64,000 bases of DNA, taken from Inmirania thermothiophila. Its GTDB lineage: Bacteria > Pseudomonadota > Gammaproteobacteria > DSM-100275. How positions within the stretch are numbered: the stretch's first letter is position 1; every line of letters begins with the position of its first letter. The notes beneath the pieces were generated by a model, which was not told the origin of the DNA, made no database searches, and worked only from the letters and a program-made list of their open reading frames with translations. The stretch is taken from assembly GCF_003751635.1 (NCBI RefSeq), contig NZ_RJVI01000002.1, positions 855,986 to 919,985 of the forward strand. The letters run 5' to 3'. Below, one piece after another: positions 8,955 through 21,225 of the stretch. A program made the position numbers and the translations under genes.

Positions 8955-10064
8955 ATGACCACGCTCTTCGATCCGCTGCACCTGGGCGCCCTGGAGCTGC
9001 CCAACCGCGTGCTGATGGCGCCGATGACGCGCAACCGCGCGCCGGATACCGTGCCCACGCCGCTCATGGCGGTCTACTACGCGCAGCGGGCGGAGGCCGG
9101 GCTCATCATCACCGAGGCCACCCAGGTCTCGCCCCAGGGGGTGGGCTATCCGGCCACCCCGGGCATCCACACCGAGGCGCAGGTGTCGGGCTGGCGCCGC
9201 GTGACGCAGGCGGTCCACGACGCCGGCGGCCGCATCTTCTGCCAGCTCTGGCACGTGGGGCGCATCTCGCACCCCGACCTGCAGCCCGACGGGGCGCTGC
9301 CGGTGGCCCCCTCGGCGGTGCGCCCGCAGGGCGAGGCCTTCACCCCCCAGGGTCCGAAGCCCTTCGTCACCCCCCGCGCGCTCGAGGCCGACGAGATCCC
9401 GGGCGTCATCGAGCAGTTCGCCCGCGCCGCCGAAAACGCCCGCCGCGCCGGCTTCGACGGGGTCGAGATCCACGCCGCCAACGGCTACCTCATCGACCAG
9501 TTCCTGCGCGACGGCAGCAACCGGCGCACCGACGCCTGGGGCGGACCGCCCGAGCGACGCGCGCGCCTGCTGGTGGAGGTCACCGCCGCGGTGGTGGAGG
9601 TGTGGGGCGGCGGCCGGGTCGGGGTGCGCCTCTCCCCGCTCAACCCCTTCAACGACATGCGCGACTCGAATCCCGAGGCGACCTTCCTCTGCCCGGTACG
9701 GGCGCTGCAGCGCTTCGGTCTCGCCTACCTCCACGTCACGGAGGCGGGTGCGGAGACGCCCGGCGCCGCGGGCCCGGCCTTCGACCTCGCCGTGCTGCGC
9801 CGCGCCTGGCGGGGGGTCTACGTCGCCAACGGAGGCTACGACCCGGCCCGCGCCGCGGAGGCCGTGGGCGAGGGACGCGCCGACGCGGTCGCCTTCGGCC
9901 GCCTCTTCCTCGCCAACCCCGACCTCGTGACCCGGCTGCGCCTCGGCGCGCCCCTCAACGAGCCCGACCCCGCCACCTTCTACGGCGGCGGCGAGCGCGG
10001 CTACACGGACTACCCGACCCTCGAGGCCGCGGGCGGCGGGGCGCCCGCGGATCCGGCCGGGTGA
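8955..10064 (+). CDS. old yellow enzyme family NADH:flavin oxidoreductase
   Basis: A 369-residue FMN-dependent ene-reductase of the NemA/OYE type. It starts with LFDPLHLGALELPNRVLMAPMTRNRA (FMN site), and has the HVGRISHPDLQPDGALPVAPSA block, the substrate-binding pair HAANGYLIDQF, and GVRLSPLNPFNDM. The FMN phosphate site YVANGGYDP with AFGRLFLANPDL closes the barrel. Such enzymes reduce activated alkenes, nitro compounds and nitrate esters using NAD(P)H. It is a single gene, convergent with htpG. Confidence 0.93.
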   Translation: MTTLFDPLHLGALELPNRVLMAPMTRNRAPDTVPTPLMAVYYAQRAEAGLIITEATQVSPQGVGYPATPGIHTEAQVSGWRRVTQAVHDAGGRIFCQLWHVGRISHPDLQPDGALPVAPSAVRPQGEAFTPQGPKPFVTPRALEADEIPGVIEQFARAAENARRAGFDGVEIHAANGYLIDQFLRDGSNRRTDAWGGPPERRARLLVEVTAAVVEVWGGGRVGVRLSPLNPFNDMRDSNPEATFLCPVRALQRFGLAYLHVTEAGAETPGAAGPAFDLAVLRRAWRGVYVANGGYDPARAAEAVGEGRADAVAFGRLFLANPDLVTRLRLGAPLNEPDPATFYGGGERGYTDYPTLEAAGGGAPADPAG

Positions 10065-10091
10065 GGCCGCCGCCCCCGCGGTCCCCGGCCC

Positions 10092-11966
10092 TCAGCGCTC
10101 CAGCAGCAGGCGGTTGAGGCGGCGCACGAAGGCGCCGGGGTCCTCGAGCTGGCCGCCCTCGGCGAGCCAGGCCTGCTCGTAGAGCAGCAGCGCCAGCTCG
10201 CGGAAGCGCCCCTCGTCCTCCTCCTCCCGCAGCCGCTCCACCAGCGGGTGGGCGGCGTTGACCTCGAGGATGGGCCGAAGCTCGGGGGCCGGCCGGCCGA
10301 GCTGCTTGAGCAGGCGGCCGAAGCTGACGCTGATCTCGCCCTCGTCGGTGACCAGGCAGGCCGGCGACTCCACCAGGCGGCGGCTGGCGCGCACCGCCCG
10401 CACCCGTCCCTCCAGCGCCTCGCGCAGCCGCTTCGCGAGCGCCTCCTCCAGCGCCCCGGTCGAGGCCGTCTCCTCCCTCGCCGCCTCCTCCCCGCCCAGG
10501 GCGGCGGGGTCGATCTCGCCCTGGGCCACGTTGCGCAGCCGCTTGCCCTTGTACTCCGGCAGGTGGGCGACGAACCACTCGTCGACGCGGTCGGCGAGCA
10601 GCAGCACCTCGACGCCGCGACGGCGGAAGATCTCGAGATGCGGGCTGCTGCGCGCCGCGGCGAGGCTCTCCGCGGTGAGGTAGTAGATGGCGTCCTGGCC
10701 AGGACGCATGCGCTCGATGTAGGCGTCGAGGCTCACCGTCTGCGCCTCCCCCTCGGTGGCGCTGGAGGCGAAGCGGGCGAGCGCCGCGATGCGCTCGCGG
10801 TTGGCCGCGTCCTCGATCACGCCCTCCTTGAGCACCGCCCCGAACTCCCGCCAGAACTGCGCGTACTTCTCCGGCTCCTTCTCCGCCATCCGCTCGAGCA
10901 GGTCGAGCACGCGCTTGATCGCGGCGTTGCGGATCACCCCCAGGCGGCGGTCCTCCTGCAGCATCTCGCGCGAGACGTTGAGCGGCAGGTCGTCGCTGTC
11001 CACCACCCCGCGCACGAAGCGCAGGTAGGCCGGCAGGAGCCGCTCGGCCTCGTCGGTGATGTAGACGCGGCGCACGTAGAGCTTGAGCCCGCGGCGCTGC
11101 TGGCGGTCCCAGAGATCGAAGGGGGCGCGCCGCGGGACGTAGAGCAGCAGGGTGTACTGGTGACGCCCCTCGACGCGGCTGTGGACCCAGGCCAGGGGCT
11201 CGTCGAAGTCGTGGGCGACGTGGCGATAGAAGGCCTTGTACTCGTCCTCGGAGATCTCCTTGCGCGGACGGCGCCACAGGGCCGAGGCGCGGTTGACGGT
11301 CTCGTAGCCGTCGCCGCCCGCGGCCTGCATGCGGATGGGGAAGGCGATGTGGTCGGAGTACTTGCGCACGATGGCGCGCAGCCGCTCGGGGTCGAGGAAC
11401 TCGCCCTCCCCCTTGCGCAGGTGGAGGATCACCTGCGTGCCCCGCTCGGGGCGCTCGATGTTCTCCACCGTGAAGCTGCCCTCGCCGTCCGACTCCCAGC
11501 GCACGCCGTGCTCGGGGCCGAGGCCGGCGCGCCGGGTCAGCACCGTGACCTTGTCCGCGACGATGAAGGCCGAGTAGAAGCCCACCCCGAACTGGCCGAT
11601 GAGGCTGGCGTCGCGGGCCTGGTCGCCGCTCAGGCGCTCGAGGAAGCGGCGGGTGCCGGAGCGGGCGATGGTGCCCAGGTTCTCCAGCACCTCCTCGCGG
11701 CTCATGCCGATGCCGTTGTCGGTGACGGTGAGGGTCCGGGCCTTGCGGTCGACGTCGATGCGGATGGCGAGCTCCGTGTCGCCCTCGTAGAGGGCCTCGT
11801 CGCCCAGCGCCTCGAAGCGCAGCCGGTCGCAGGCGTCCGAGGCGTTGGAGACGAGCTCGCGCAGGAAGATCTCCTTGTTGCTGTAGAGGGAGTGGATCAC
11901 CAGGTCGAGGACCTGGCGCACCTCGGCCTGGAAGTCCACGGTCTGGCGCTGCGCGGCAACGGTCAT
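10092..11966 (-). CDS. htpG: HSP90-family molecular chaperone HtpG
   Basis: A 624-residue cytosolic ATP-dependent chaperone. The GHKL ATPase domain is clear: FLRELVSNASDACDRLRFEAL, DNGIGMSREEVLENLGTIARSGT, IGQFGVGFYSAFIVADKV. The middle domain includes VRRVYITDEAERLLPAYLRFVRGVVDSDDLPLNVSRE with the catalytic arginine loop, and the C-terminal dimerisation domain follows. ATG 11966 is preceded by AGGAGGT, an ideal ribosome site. The upstream region carries a heat-shock-type promoter. Confidence 0.97.
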   Translation of the reverse strand: MTVAAQRQTVDFQAEVRQVLDLVIHSLYSNKEIFLRELVSNASDACDRLRFEALGDEALYEGDTELAIRIDVDRKARTLTVTDNGIGMSREEVLENLGTIARSGTRRFLERLSGDQARDASLIGQFGVGFYSAFIVADKVTVLTRRAGLGPEHGVRWESDGEGSFTVENIERPERGTQVILHLRKGEGEFLDPERLRAIVRKYSDHIAFPIRMQAAGGDGYETVNRASALWRRPRKEISEDEYKAFYRHVAHDFDEPLAWVHSRVEGRHQYTLLLYVPRRAPFDLWDRQQRRGLKLYVRRVYITDEAERLLPAYLRFVRGVVDSDDLPLNVSREMLQEDRRLGVIRNAAIKRVLDLLERMAEKEPEKYAQFWREFGAVLKEGVIEDAANRERIAALARFASSATEGEAQTVSLDAYIERMRPGQDAIYYLTAESLAAARSSPHLEIFRRRGVEVLLLADRVDEWFVAHLPEYKGKRLRNVAQGEIDPAALGGEEAAREETASTGALEEALAKRLREALEGRVRAVRASRRLVESPACLVTDEGEISVSFGRLLKQLGRPAPELRPILEVNAAHPLVERLREEEDEGRFRELALLLYEQAWLAEGGQLEDPGAFVRRLNRLLLER

Positions 11967-12031
11967 GCGGCACCTCCTTCGCAGGTCTCGGGCTGGGCCG
12001 CCGCGACGACGGCGGACTGGAAACGTGCTTG

Positions 12032-12060
12032 AATTAGGGACCCGGCCCTGCGGTTTCAAG
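12032..12060 (-). promoter_or_regulatory. sigma-32-like heat-shock promoter of htpG
   Basis: On the minus strand CTTGAAA (12060-12054) is separated by 14 bp from CCCTAATT (12039-12032). The Enterobacterial RpoH consensus is CTTGAA, 11-16 bp, CCCCATnT. It lies 66 bp upstream of the htpG start, the expected place for a heat-shock chaperone gene. Confidence 0.7.
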
Positions 12061-12098
12061 AGGGCGGCCGGCGGCCCTGTGCAGAGCCGAGACGCGGC

Positions 12099-13788
<1,690 letters not shown>

Positions 13789-13842
13789 ATGCCCGAGGGC
13801 ATCACGACACCACAGCAGAGGCACCACAGGGAGCTAGGCACC

Positions 13843-16239
13843 ATGCGTTACGTCAGGCGCTTCGCGGAGCTGGGCATGCAGGACGTCCCCCTGGTGGGCG
13901 GCAAGAACGCCTCCCTGGGCGAGATGTACCGGGCGCTGTCCCACCGCGGCGTGAAGGTCCCGAACGGATTCGCCACCACCACCGAGGCCTACCACCACTT
14001 CCTCGACCACAACGGGCTGCGCCGCCGCATCACCGAGGCGCTGGCCGCCCTGGACGTCGAGGACGTGCGGGCCCTGGCCGAGACCGGCGCGCGCATCCGC
14101 GGCTGGATCCTCGAGGCCGAGATGCCGGCCGACCTCGCCGAGGAGATCGCCGCCGCCTATGGCGAGCTGGCCGTAGAGTACGGACCCGATCCCGACGTCG
14201 CCGTGCGCAGCTCCGCCACCGCGGAGGACCTGCCCAACGCCTCCTTCGCCGGCCAGCAGGACACCTATCTCAACATCCGCGGCGCCGAGGCGGTGATCGC
14301 CACCTGCCAGCGGGTCTACGCCTCGCTGTTCACCGACCGCGCCATCAGCTACCGCGTCCACCAGGGCTTCGACCACATGCAGGTGGGGCTGTCGGTGGGC
14401 GTGCAGAAGATGGTGCGCTCGGATCTCGCCGCCTCCGGCGTCATGTTCACGCTGGATACCGAGACCGGCTTCCGCGACGTGGTCTTCATCACCGCCGCCT
14501 ACGGCCTCGGCGAGAACGTGGTCCAGGGCCAGGTCAACCCGGACGAGTTCTACGTCTTCAAGCCGACGCTGGCGAGCGGGCACCGCCCCATCATCCGCCG
14601 CCACCTGGGCGAGAAGGCGCAGCGGCTGGTCTACGCCGAGGGCGGCGAGGAGCCGGTGCGCAACGAGCCGGTGCCGCAGGCGGAGCGCGACCGCTTCTGC
14701 ATCAGCGACGAGGAGGTGCTGCAGCTCGCGCGCTACGCCGTCGCCATCGAGGCGCACTACAGCGAGCAGGCCGGCCGCCCCATGCCCATGGACATCGAGT
14801 GGGCCAAGGACGGGGTGAGCGGCGAGCTCTTCATCGTGCAGGCGCGCCCCGAGACGGTGCGCTCGCGCGACGACGGCACCTTCCAGGAGACCTACAAGCT
14901 GAAGGCGCGCGGCGAGGTGCTCGCCACCGGCAAGAGCGTCGGGCAGAAGATCGCGGTCGGGCGCGTGCGCGTGATCCCGGATGCCTCGCGCATGCACGAG
15001 CTCGAGCCGGGCGAGATCCTCGTCACCGACATCACCGACCCCGACTGGGAGCCGGTGATGAAGGTGGCGGCGGCGATCGTCACCAACCGCGGCGGGCGCA
15101 CCTGCCACGCCGCCATCATCGCGCGCGAGCTGGGCATCCCCGCGGTGGTGGGGACCGGCAACGCCACCGAGGTCCTCGAGAGCGGCACCGAGGTCACCGT
15201 CTCCTGCGCCGAGGGCAACACCGGCTACATCTACCGCGGCGCCCTGCCCTTCGAGGTGGAGCGCGTGGACCTGTCGCAGATGGAGCGGCCGCGCACCAAG
15301 GTCCTCGTCAACCTCGGCAACCCCGAGGTGGCCTTCGAGGTCAGCCGCCTGCCGGCGGACGGCGTGGGGCTCGCCCGCCTCGAGTTCATCATCAACAACA
15401 CCATCAAGGTCCACCCGCGGGCGCTGCTCGAGTACGAGCGGGTCGACGCCGAGACCCGCGCCGTCATCGACGGGCTCGTGCGCGGCTATGCCGACCGGCG
15501 CGACTACTTCGTGCGCAGGCTGGCCGAGGGGGTCGGCACCATCGCCGCGGCCTTCTACCCGCGGCCCGTGATCGTGCGCATGAGCGACTTCAAGTCCAAC
15601 GAGTACGCGGCCATGATCGGCGGGCGCCAGTTCGAGCCCGAGGAGGAGAACCCCATGCTCGGCTACCGCGGCGCCTCGCGCTACCACTCGCCGCAGTTCG
15701 CCGAGTGCTTCGCCATGGAGTGCGAGGCGATGCGGCTGGTGCGCGACGAGATGGGGCTCACCAACGTCTGGCTCATGCTCCCGTTCGTGCGCACGGTGGA
15801 GGAGGGCGTCAAGGTGCTCGAGCTCATGGCCGCCAACGGCCTCGAGCGCGGACGCAACGACCTCAGGATCATCGTCATGTGCGAGCTGCCCGCCAACGCC
15901 CTGCTCGCCGACGAGTTCCTCGAGCACTTCGACGGCTTCTCCATCGGCTCCAACGACCTCACCCAGCTCACCCTCGGCGTCGACCGCGACTCCGGCATCC
16001 TCACCGGCTACGACGAGCGCAACCCGGCGGTGCTCAAGCTGATGGAGATGGCCATCGAGGCCTGCAACCGCCACGGCAAGTACATCGGCATCTGCGGCCA
16101 GGCGCCGTCGGACTTTCCGGAGATCACGCGCTGGCTGGTGGAGCGCGGCATCCAATCGCTCTCCCTCAACCCCGACAGCGTCCTGGAGATGAGCCGGGTC
16201 GTCCTGGAGGAGGAGCGCCGCCTGAAGGAGCGAAGCTGA
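13843..16239 (+). CDS. ppsA: phosphoenolpyruvate synthase
   Basis: A 798-residue enzyme making PEP from pyruvate and ATP (releasing AMP and phosphate), needed for gluconeogenesis. Order: ATP-grasp domain ([31 protein letters not shown]), swivelling phosphohistidine domain ([21 protein letters not shown], His422), and C-terminal PEP-binding barrel ([42 protein letters not shown] with the catalytic Cys). ATG 13843 is chosen because [21 protein letters not shown] is the family start; an ATG at 13789 adds unrelated residues. gpmI starts 4 bp after the stop. Confidence 0.96.
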   Translation: MRYVRRFAELGMQDVPLVGGKNASLGEMYRALSHRGVKVPNGFATTTEAYHHFLDHNGLRRRITEALAALDVEDVRALAETGARIRGWILEAEMPADLAEEIAAAYGELAVEYGPDPDVAVRSSATAEDLPNASFAGQQDTYLNIRGAEAVIATCQRVYASLFTDRAISYRVHQGFDHMQVGLSVGVQKMVRSDLAASGVMFTLDTETGFRDVVFITAAYGLGENVVQGQVNPDEFYVFKPTLASGHRPIIRRHLGEKAQRLVYAEGGEEPVRNEPVPQAERDRFCISDEEVLQLARYAVAIEAHYSEQAGRPMPMDIEWAKDGVSGELFIVQARPETVRSRDDGTFQETYKLKARGEVLATGKSVGQKIAVGRVRVIPDASRMHELEPGEILVTDITDPDWEPVMKVAAAIVTNRGGRTCHAAIIARELGIPAVVGTGNATEVLESGTEVTVSCAEGNTGYIYRGALPFEVERVDLSQMERPRTKVLVNLGNPEVAFEVSRLPADGVGLARLEFIINNTIKVHPRALLEYERVDAETRAVIDGLVRGYADRRDYFVRRLAEGVGTIAAAFYPRPVIVRMSDFKSNEYAAMIGGRQFEPEEENPMLGYRGASRYHSPQFAECFAMECEAMRLVRDEMGLTNVWLMLPFVRTVEEGVKVLELMAANGLERGRNDLRIIVMCELPANALLADEFLEHFDGFSIGSNDLTQLTLGVDRDSGILTGYDERNPAVLKLMEMAIEACNRHGKYIGICGQAPSDFPEITRWLVERGIQSLSLNPDSVLEMSRVVLEEERRLKERS

Positions 16240-16243
16240 CCCC

Positions 16244-17791
16244 ATGTCCGCGCGCAGGAGCATCCCGCATCGCAGGGCCATCCTCGTCATCCTCGACGGC
16301 TTCGGGGTCAATCCCTCCCGCGTCAACAACGGCATCGCCGAGGCGCGCACCCCGCGCCTCGACGCCTACTTCGCGCGCAACCCGCACACGCTGCTGGAGG
16401 CCTCCGGGCGGGCGGTGGGGCTGCCGGACGGGCAGATGGGCAACTCCGAGGTGGGACACCTGACCCTCGGCTGCGGCACCGTCGTGCGCCAGTACCTCGT
16501 GCGCATCGACGACGCCATCGACGACGGCAGCTTCTTCGCCAACCCCGTCCTCGCCGCCGCCATGGAGGCGGGCCGCGCCCGCGGCCGCGTCCACCTGCTG
16601 GGGATGGTCTCCGACGGCGGCGTGCACAGCCACATCCGCCACCTGCTGGCGCTGATCGAGCTCGCCCACCGCCACCGCGTCGCCCCCGTGGTGCACATGA
16701 TCACGGACGGGCGGGACACCCCGCCGCGCTCGGCGGCGGGCTACCTGCCCGCGCTGGAGGCGGCGCTCGCCCATGCCGGCGGCGTCATCGCCACGGTCAG
16801 CGGACGCTACTACGCCATGGACCGCGACCGGCGCTGGGAGCGCACCCGCCGCGCCTTCGACGCCCTCGTCCACGGCGAGGGACGGCGCGCGCCCGATGCG
16901 CGCACCGCCATCGAGCAGGCCTACGCCGCCGACGAGGGCGACGAGTTCATCGCCCCCACCGTGATCGAGGGCACGCCGCGGATCGAGGCCGACGACGCGG
17001 TGATCTTCTTCAACTTCCGCAACGACCGCACCCGCCAGCTCACCGCGGCCCTTGCGCGCGAGGACTTCGATGCCTTCGACCGCGGCGGCTTCGAGCCCGT
17101 CACCGTCACCTGCATGACGGTCTACGACCCGGCCTTCCACCTGCCGGTGGCGTTCGAGCCCGAGAAGCCGCAGACGACCCTCGGCGAGGTCATCAGCAAC
17201 GCCGGGCTGCGCCAGTTCCGCTGCGCCGAGACCGAGAAGTACGCCCACGTCACCTTCTTCTTCAACGGCGGGCGCGAGGAGCCCTACCCCGGCGAGGACC
17301 GCGTCATGGTCCCCTCGCCCAAGGTGGCCACCTACGACCTCAAGCCCGAGATGAGCGCGCCGGAGGTCGCCGACGAGGTGGTCAAGGCCCTGCGCAGCGG
17401 CGACTACGCCTTCATCCTCGTCAACTTCGCCAACGGCGACATGGTGGGCCACACCGCGGTGCGCGAGGCCATCATCAAGGCGGTGGAGACCCTCGACCGC
17501 GAGGTGGGGCGGGTCCTGGACGCCGCCCGCGAGGCGGGCTACGCCGCCGTGCTCACCGCCGACCACGGCAACTGCGAGGAGATGGTGGACCCGGTCACCG
17601 GCACCGCCCAGACCCAGCACACGGTCTATCCGGTGCCCTGCCTGGTGGTGGACGAGCGGCCCTGGCGGCTCACCACCGGCGCCGGCCTCTCCGCGGTCGC
17701 CCCCACCGTGCTCCAGCTCATGGGCCTGCGCCAGCCGGAGGCCATGAAGGGCCGCTCGCTGCTGCTCGGCCCCGCCGCGCCCGAGGCCTGA
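16244..17791 (+). CDS. gpmI: 2,3-bisphosphoglycerate-independent phosphoglycerate mutase
   Basis: A 515-residue Mn-dependent phosphoglycerate mutase of the alkaline phosphatase superfamily. Motifs: VILDGFGVN (metal Asp), [15 protein letters not shown] with the nucleophile Ser68, [55 protein letters not shown] and [10 protein letters not shown] (metal ligands). It follows ppsA by 4 bp, so pgm-ppsA-gpmI probably work together in gluconeogenic flow from pyruvate through PEP and 3-phosphoglycerate to hexose phosphate. Confidence 0.96.
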   Translation: MSARRSIPHRRAILVILDGFGVNPSRVNNGIAEARTPRLDAYFARNPHTLLEASGRAVGLPDGQMGNSEVGHLTLGCGTVVRQYLVRIDDAIDDGSFFANPVLAAAMEAGRARGRVHLLGMVSDGGVHSHIRHLLALIELAHRHRVAPVVHMITDGRDTPPRSAAGYLPALEAALAHAGGVIATVSGRYYAMDRDRRWERTRRAFDALVHGEGRRAPDARTAIEQAYAADEGDEFIAPTVIEGTPRIEADDAVIFFNFRNDRTRQLTAALAREDFDAFDRGGFEPVTVTCMTVYDPAFHLPVAFEPEKPQTTLGEVISNAGLRQFRCAETEKYAHVTFFFNGGREEPYPGEDRVMVPSPKVATYDLKPEMSAPEVADEVVKALRSGDYAFILVNFANGDMVGHTAVREAIIKAVETLDREVGRVLDAAREAGYAAVLTADHGNCEEMVDPVTGTAQTQHTVYPVPCLVVDERPWRLTTGAGLSAVAPTVLQLMGLRQPEAMKGRSLLLGPAAPEA

Positions 17792-17801
17792 GCGCGGCGG
17801 C

Positions 17802-18242
17802 TCACGGCGGCGGCGCGGCGCCGAGCAGCACCCGCGCGGCCTCGGCGAGGCGCCGTGCGGCCGCCTCCGGCAGCGCCGCGCCGCCGTCGCCGATCCCCAT
17901 CCCCAGCAGCCACAGCCGCGGCGGCAGCAGGCCGAGGGCCTCGGCGAGGGCGAGGGCCTCGGCCACCCCCAGGGCGTGGGTGCTCGCGGGGCGCGAGCGC
18001 CGCAGCAGCTCGCCGCGGCCGAGGCGGACCACGGCGCCCGGCGGCCGCCCGGCCACGGCGTCGAGGACCAGCACCGCCTCGGCCCCCTCGAGATGGGCCA
18101 CCAGGGCGGCGCCGGGCCGGTCGAGGCAGCGCACCTCGACCCCCGCGGGCAGCGGCCCCGCCGCGAGCAGCCGCCCGGCCTCCAGCCCCACCGCGTCGGC
18201 GCCGAAGGGCGAGCCCACGGCGAGGACGCGCCAGCCGCTCAC
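17802..18242 (-). CDS. hydrogenase maturation protease (HycI/HyaD family)
   Basis: A 146-residue endopeptidase that trims the C-terminus of the [NiFe] hydrogenase large subunit after nickel insertion. It has the family start VLAVGSPFGADAVGLEA (first metal-binding Asp region), LVLDAVAGRPPG (second acidic ligand region) and the STHALGVAEALALAEALG helix with His. The start is GTG 18242, overlapping the large-subunit stop (GTGA), so it is the last gene of the operon and coupled to its substrate. Confidence 0.85.
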   Translation of the reverse strand: MSGWRVLAVGSPFGADAVGLEAGRLLAAGPLPAGVEVRCLDRPGAALVAHLEGAEAVLVLDAVAGRPPGAVVRLGRGELLRRSRPASTHALGVAEALALAEALGLLPPRLWLLGMGIGDGGAALPEAAARRLAEAARVLLGAAPPP

Positions 18243-19534
18243 CGGCGGCGGATCTCCACCGTGCGCAGGAAGTGGGTGGAGCAGGAGATGCAGGGATCGT
18301 AGTTGCGGACCACGGTCTCGGCGCGCCGGCGCAGGGCCTCGTCGTCGCGGTGGAGGCCGAAGGCCTCCAGGTGGGCGGCGAGATCGGCCTCGATGCGGGC
18401 CTGGTTCTGGCTCGTGGGCGGGACGATGCGGGCGCGGCGCACGAGCCCGTCGGCGCCCACCTCGTAGCGGTGCCAGAGGAGGCCGCGCGGGGCCTCGGTG
18501 GCGGCGAAGGCCACCCCCGCCGGGACCGCCACCGGCACCGCCGCCGCCTCCGGCTCGCCATAGCCGGCCAGCAGCCGCACCGCCTCCACGAGGGCGAAGT
18601 GGATCTCGAGGGCGCGCGCCAGCATGCTGTGGAACATGTTGCGCGAGGGCAGCGCAAGGCCCGCCGCGCGCACGAGGTCCCGCGTCGCCTCCGGCAGGCG
18701 GTCGTGGTTGAGATTGAGCCGGGCCAGCGGCCCCACCAGATAGGGCGCGCCGTCGAGATGGGCGTGCAGGGCGGTGGAGTGCGGCACCTGGTGCTCGGCG
18801 AAGTGGCGCTCCCACTCGGCGGGCGCGAGGTCGTGGCCGCGGCTGGAGACGATGCGCCCGCGCTCGATGGCGTAGTCGCGCGCGTGGCGCAGGGCGACAC
18901 AGGTGAACTCCTGCGCATCCTCCGGCAGCTCCAGCCCGGCGCACCAGCGCACCAGGGCCTCGGCCTGCACCACCGCGTCCTCGAGCCGGCCGCGCAGGGC
19001 CGCCACCTCCGCCGCCCGCGGCGCCCGATGCAGGCCGCCCACGCGCAGCCCCACCGGGTGGACGCTGCGCCCGCCGAAGAGGCGGATGATCTCGTTGCCG
19101 AGCGCCTGCAACCGCAGGCCGCGGGAGACCACCTCGCGGTGCGCGCGCGCCATGTCCACCGCGTTGTCGTAGCCGAGGAAGTCGGGCAGCGCCAGCAGGT
19201 GGATGTGCAGGGCGTGGCTCTCGATCCACTCGCCGCAGTAGACCACCCGCCGCATGGCGGCGACCCACGCCCCCGGATCGACCCCGGCGAGGTCCTCGAA
19301 GGCGTGGACCGCGGTCATCTGGTAGGCGACGGGGCAGATCCCGCAGATGCGCGCCACCAGGTCCGGCACCTCGTGGGGGTCGCGCCCCTCGAGGAAGCGC
19401 TCGAACAGCCGCGGCGGCTCGTAGATGCGAAGCCGCAGCTGCTCGATGCGCCCGTCGGCGACGGCGAGCTCCAGCGCCCCCTCCCCCTCGACGCGGGCGA
19501 GGGCCGGCACGCGGATCTCGATGCGACGGCTCAT
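18239..19534 (-). CDS. hydA: group 3b [NiFe] hydrogenase large (alpha) subunit
   Basis: A 431-residue catalytic subunit carrying the Ni-Fe(CN)2CO centre. The N-terminal ligand motif is RICGICPVAYQ (about residue 62) and the C-terminal one is DPCISCSTH, followed by FLRTVEIRRR, the tail expected to be removed by the protease encoded next. RVEGEGALEL near the start is typical. The short large subunit plus the accompanying hydBGD set place it with the cytosolic bidirectional NADP-linked sulfhydrogenases (group 3b). It overlaps hydD upstream (ATGA) and the protease downstream. Confidence 0.93.
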   Translation of the reverse strand: MSRRIEIRVPALARVEGEGALELAVADGRIEQLRLRIYEPPRLFERFLEGRDPHEVPDLVARICGICPVAYQMTAVHAFEDLAGVDPGAWVAAMRRVVYCGEWIESHALHIHLLALPDFLGYDNAVDMARAHREVVSRGLRLQALGNEIIRLFGGRSVHPVGLRVGGLHRAPRAAEVAALRGRLEDAVVQAEALVRWCAGLELPEDAQEFTCVALRHARDYAIERGRIVSSRGHDLAPAEWERHFAEHQVPHSTALHAHLDGAPYLVGPLARLNLNHDRLPEATRDLVRAAGLALPSRNMFHSMLARALEIHFALVEAVRLLAGYGEPEAAAVPVAVPAGVAFAATEAPRGLLWHRYEVGADGLVRRARIVPPTSQNQARIEADLAAHLEAFGLHRDDEALRRRAETVVRNYDPCISCSTHFLRTVEIRRR

Positions 19535-20370
19535 CCCTGTCCCTCCCGTTCCTCGCGCGCCGTGGCGCGCCGCTCCAGCCGCTCGCGGTTGAGGGTGGCG
19601 TCGTGCAGGGCCTGGTAGCGGGCCTTGGCGAAGACCTCGGCCCCAGCCTGGATCCCCGCGAAGCGCCGCGCCACCGCCTCGGCGTCGAGCCCCAGCGCAC
19701 GGAAGCGCCGCATCAGCGCCGGCGTGTTGGCCTGGGCCGCGGGCCCGTAGCAGCCGTAGCAGTCGCGTCCCTGCCCGGGGCAGACGGCGCCGCAGCCGGT
19801 CACCGTCACCGGCCCCATGCAGGGGGCGCCGCCGGCGACGAGGGTGCAGACGTGGCCGGCGCGCTTGCAGGCCATGCAGACGGCGTCGCGCGCCGGCGCA
19901 GGGGCGGCGCCGCGAAGCAGCGAGGCCAGCGCCGCCACCACCTGCGCCCCGCTCACCGGACAGCCCGGAAGCTCCAGGTCCACCGGCACGTGCGCCGAGA
20001 GCGGCTCGCAGCGCGGCGCGGCCTCGACCCACTCCGGGTGCGGGTAGACGCGCCCGAGCCAGGCGTCGAGGTCGCCCTCGTTGCGCAGCGCCTGCACGCC
20101 GCCGGCGGTGGCGCAGGCGCCGACGGCCACCAGCAGCCGGCTGCGCGCACGCACGGCGCGGATGCGCTCGGCGTCGTGGGGGGTGCTCACCGCGCCCTCG
20201 ACGAGGGCGATGTCCACCTCCGCCTCCTCGTCCACCCACCCCGCCTCCACGAAGTGGCGGATCTCCACCGCCTCGGCGAGCGCGAGCAGGTCCTCGCCCA
20301 GGTTGAGCAGCGCCAGCTGGCAGCCGTCGCAGGAGGCGAGCTTGTGCACGGCGATGCGCGGTGCGGCCAT
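19531..20370 (-). CDS. hydD: group 3b [NiFe] hydrogenase small (delta) subunit
   Basis: A 279-residue electron-transfer subunit without a Tat signal, so cytosolic. Proximal-cluster cysteines are in LASCDGCQLALLNL, VGACATAGGVQAL and ELPGCPVSG; the C-terminal Cys-rich segment (VCMACKRAGHVC, APCMGPVTVTGCGAVCPG, RDCYGCYGP) supplies the other 4Fe-4S clusters. The tail holds the EVFAKARYQALHDATLNRERL helix. The start ATG 20370 lies 1 bp from the hydG stop, and its own stop overlaps the hydA start. Confidence 0.92.
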   Translation of the reverse strand: MAAPRIAVHKLASCDGCQLALLNLGEDLLALAEAVEIRHFVEAGWVDEEAEVDIALVEGAVSTPHDAERIRAVRARSRLLVAVGACATAGGVQALRNEGDLDAWLGRVYPHPEWVEAAPRCEPLSAHVPVDLELPGCPVSGAQVVAALASLLRGAAPAPARDAVCMACKRAGHVCTLVAGGAPCMGPVTVTGCGAVCPGQGRDCYGCYGPAAQANTPALMRRFRALGLDAEAVARRFAGIQAGAEVFAKARYQALHDATLNRERLERRATAREEREGQG

Positions 20371-20371
20371 C

Positions 20372-21223
20372 TCAGAACCCCTCCACCTTGAGGTAGCGGC
20401 CGAGCTCCGGGAGGGCGAACACCGGCCCGTCGGTGCAGACGAAGCGCGGGCCGATCTGGCAGTGCCCGCAGCGGCCGACGCCGCACTGCATGTTGCGCTC
20501 CTCGGACAGGAAGATGCGCTCCGGCGCCATCCCCCGCTTGTGCAGGAGATGGATGGCGGTGAAGCGCATCATCGGCTCCGGGCCGCAGGTCATGGCCACG
20601 GTGCGCTGCGGGTCGAGCTCGACCACGTCGAACAGCGTCGTCACCACGCCCACGTGCTCCTGCCAGTGGGCGTCGGCGTGGTCGGTGGCGAGCAGGACCT
20701 CGGTCCCCGGCGCCGCGCGCCAGCGGTCGATGCGGTCCCGGAAGAAGAGCTCGCCCGGACGGCGGATGCCGTGGAGCAGGGTCACCCGCCCGTAGTCGCC
20801 GCGGCGGGCGAGCACGTACTCCATGACGGGGCTGAGGGGCGCAAGCCCCAGGCCGCCGCTCACCAGCACGAGGTCCCGGCCGCGCGCCTCCGCCACCGGC
20901 CAGCCCCGCCCGAAGGGGCCGCGCAGGCCGATGACGGCGCCCGCCGGAAGCGCCGCGAGCGCCCGCGTGACGCGGCCGACGATGCGGATGGTGTGCTGGA
21001 TGCGCCCGCAGGCCCCGGTGCCGTCGTCGCCCGGGGCCGGGGCGATGGAGATGGCCACCTCGCCCACCCCCGGCAGCGCCAGCATGTTGAACTGGCCCGG
21101 GACGTAGCGGAACGGCCCCTCCGGCTCGAGGACGATGCTGAAGACGTCCTCGCTCTCCCTGCGCCGGGCGACGATGCGCACCGGCCGCGGCAGGTCGAGA
21201 CCCTCGGCGAAGGTCTCCGCCAT
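20372..21223 (-). CDS. hydG: group 3b hydrogenase FAD/NAD(P)-binding (gamma) subunit
   Basis: A 283-residue diaphorase-type subunit related to anaerobic sulfite reductase subunit B. The FAD part includes RYVPGQFNMLALPGVGEVAIS and GLRGPFGRGWPV; the NAD(P) part starts at LVLVSGGLGLAPLSPVMEYV and has VAMTCGPEPMMRF. A C-terminal [2Fe-2S] site is NMQCGVGRCGHCQIGPRFVC. It passes electrons between pyridine nucleotide and the delta subunit. It is 2 bp downstream of hydB and 1 bp upstream of hydD. The symbol follows the Pyrococcus nomenclature and is not the [FeFe] maturase HydG. Confidence 0.92.
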   Translation of the reverse strand: MAETFAEGLDLPRPVRIVARRRESEDVFSIVLEPEGPFRYVPGQFNMLALPGVGEVAISIAPAPGDDGTGACGRIQHTIRIVGRVTRALAALPAGAVIGLRGPFGRGWPVAEARGRDLVLVSGGLGLAPLSPVMEYVLARRGDYGRVTLLHGIRRPGELFFRDRIDRWRAAPGTEVLLATDHADAHWQEHVGVVTTLFDVVELDPQRTVAMTCGPEPMMRFTAIHLLHKRGMAPERIFLSEERNMQCGVGRCGHCQIGPRFVCTDGPVFALPELGRYLKVEGF

Positions 21224-21225
21224 GC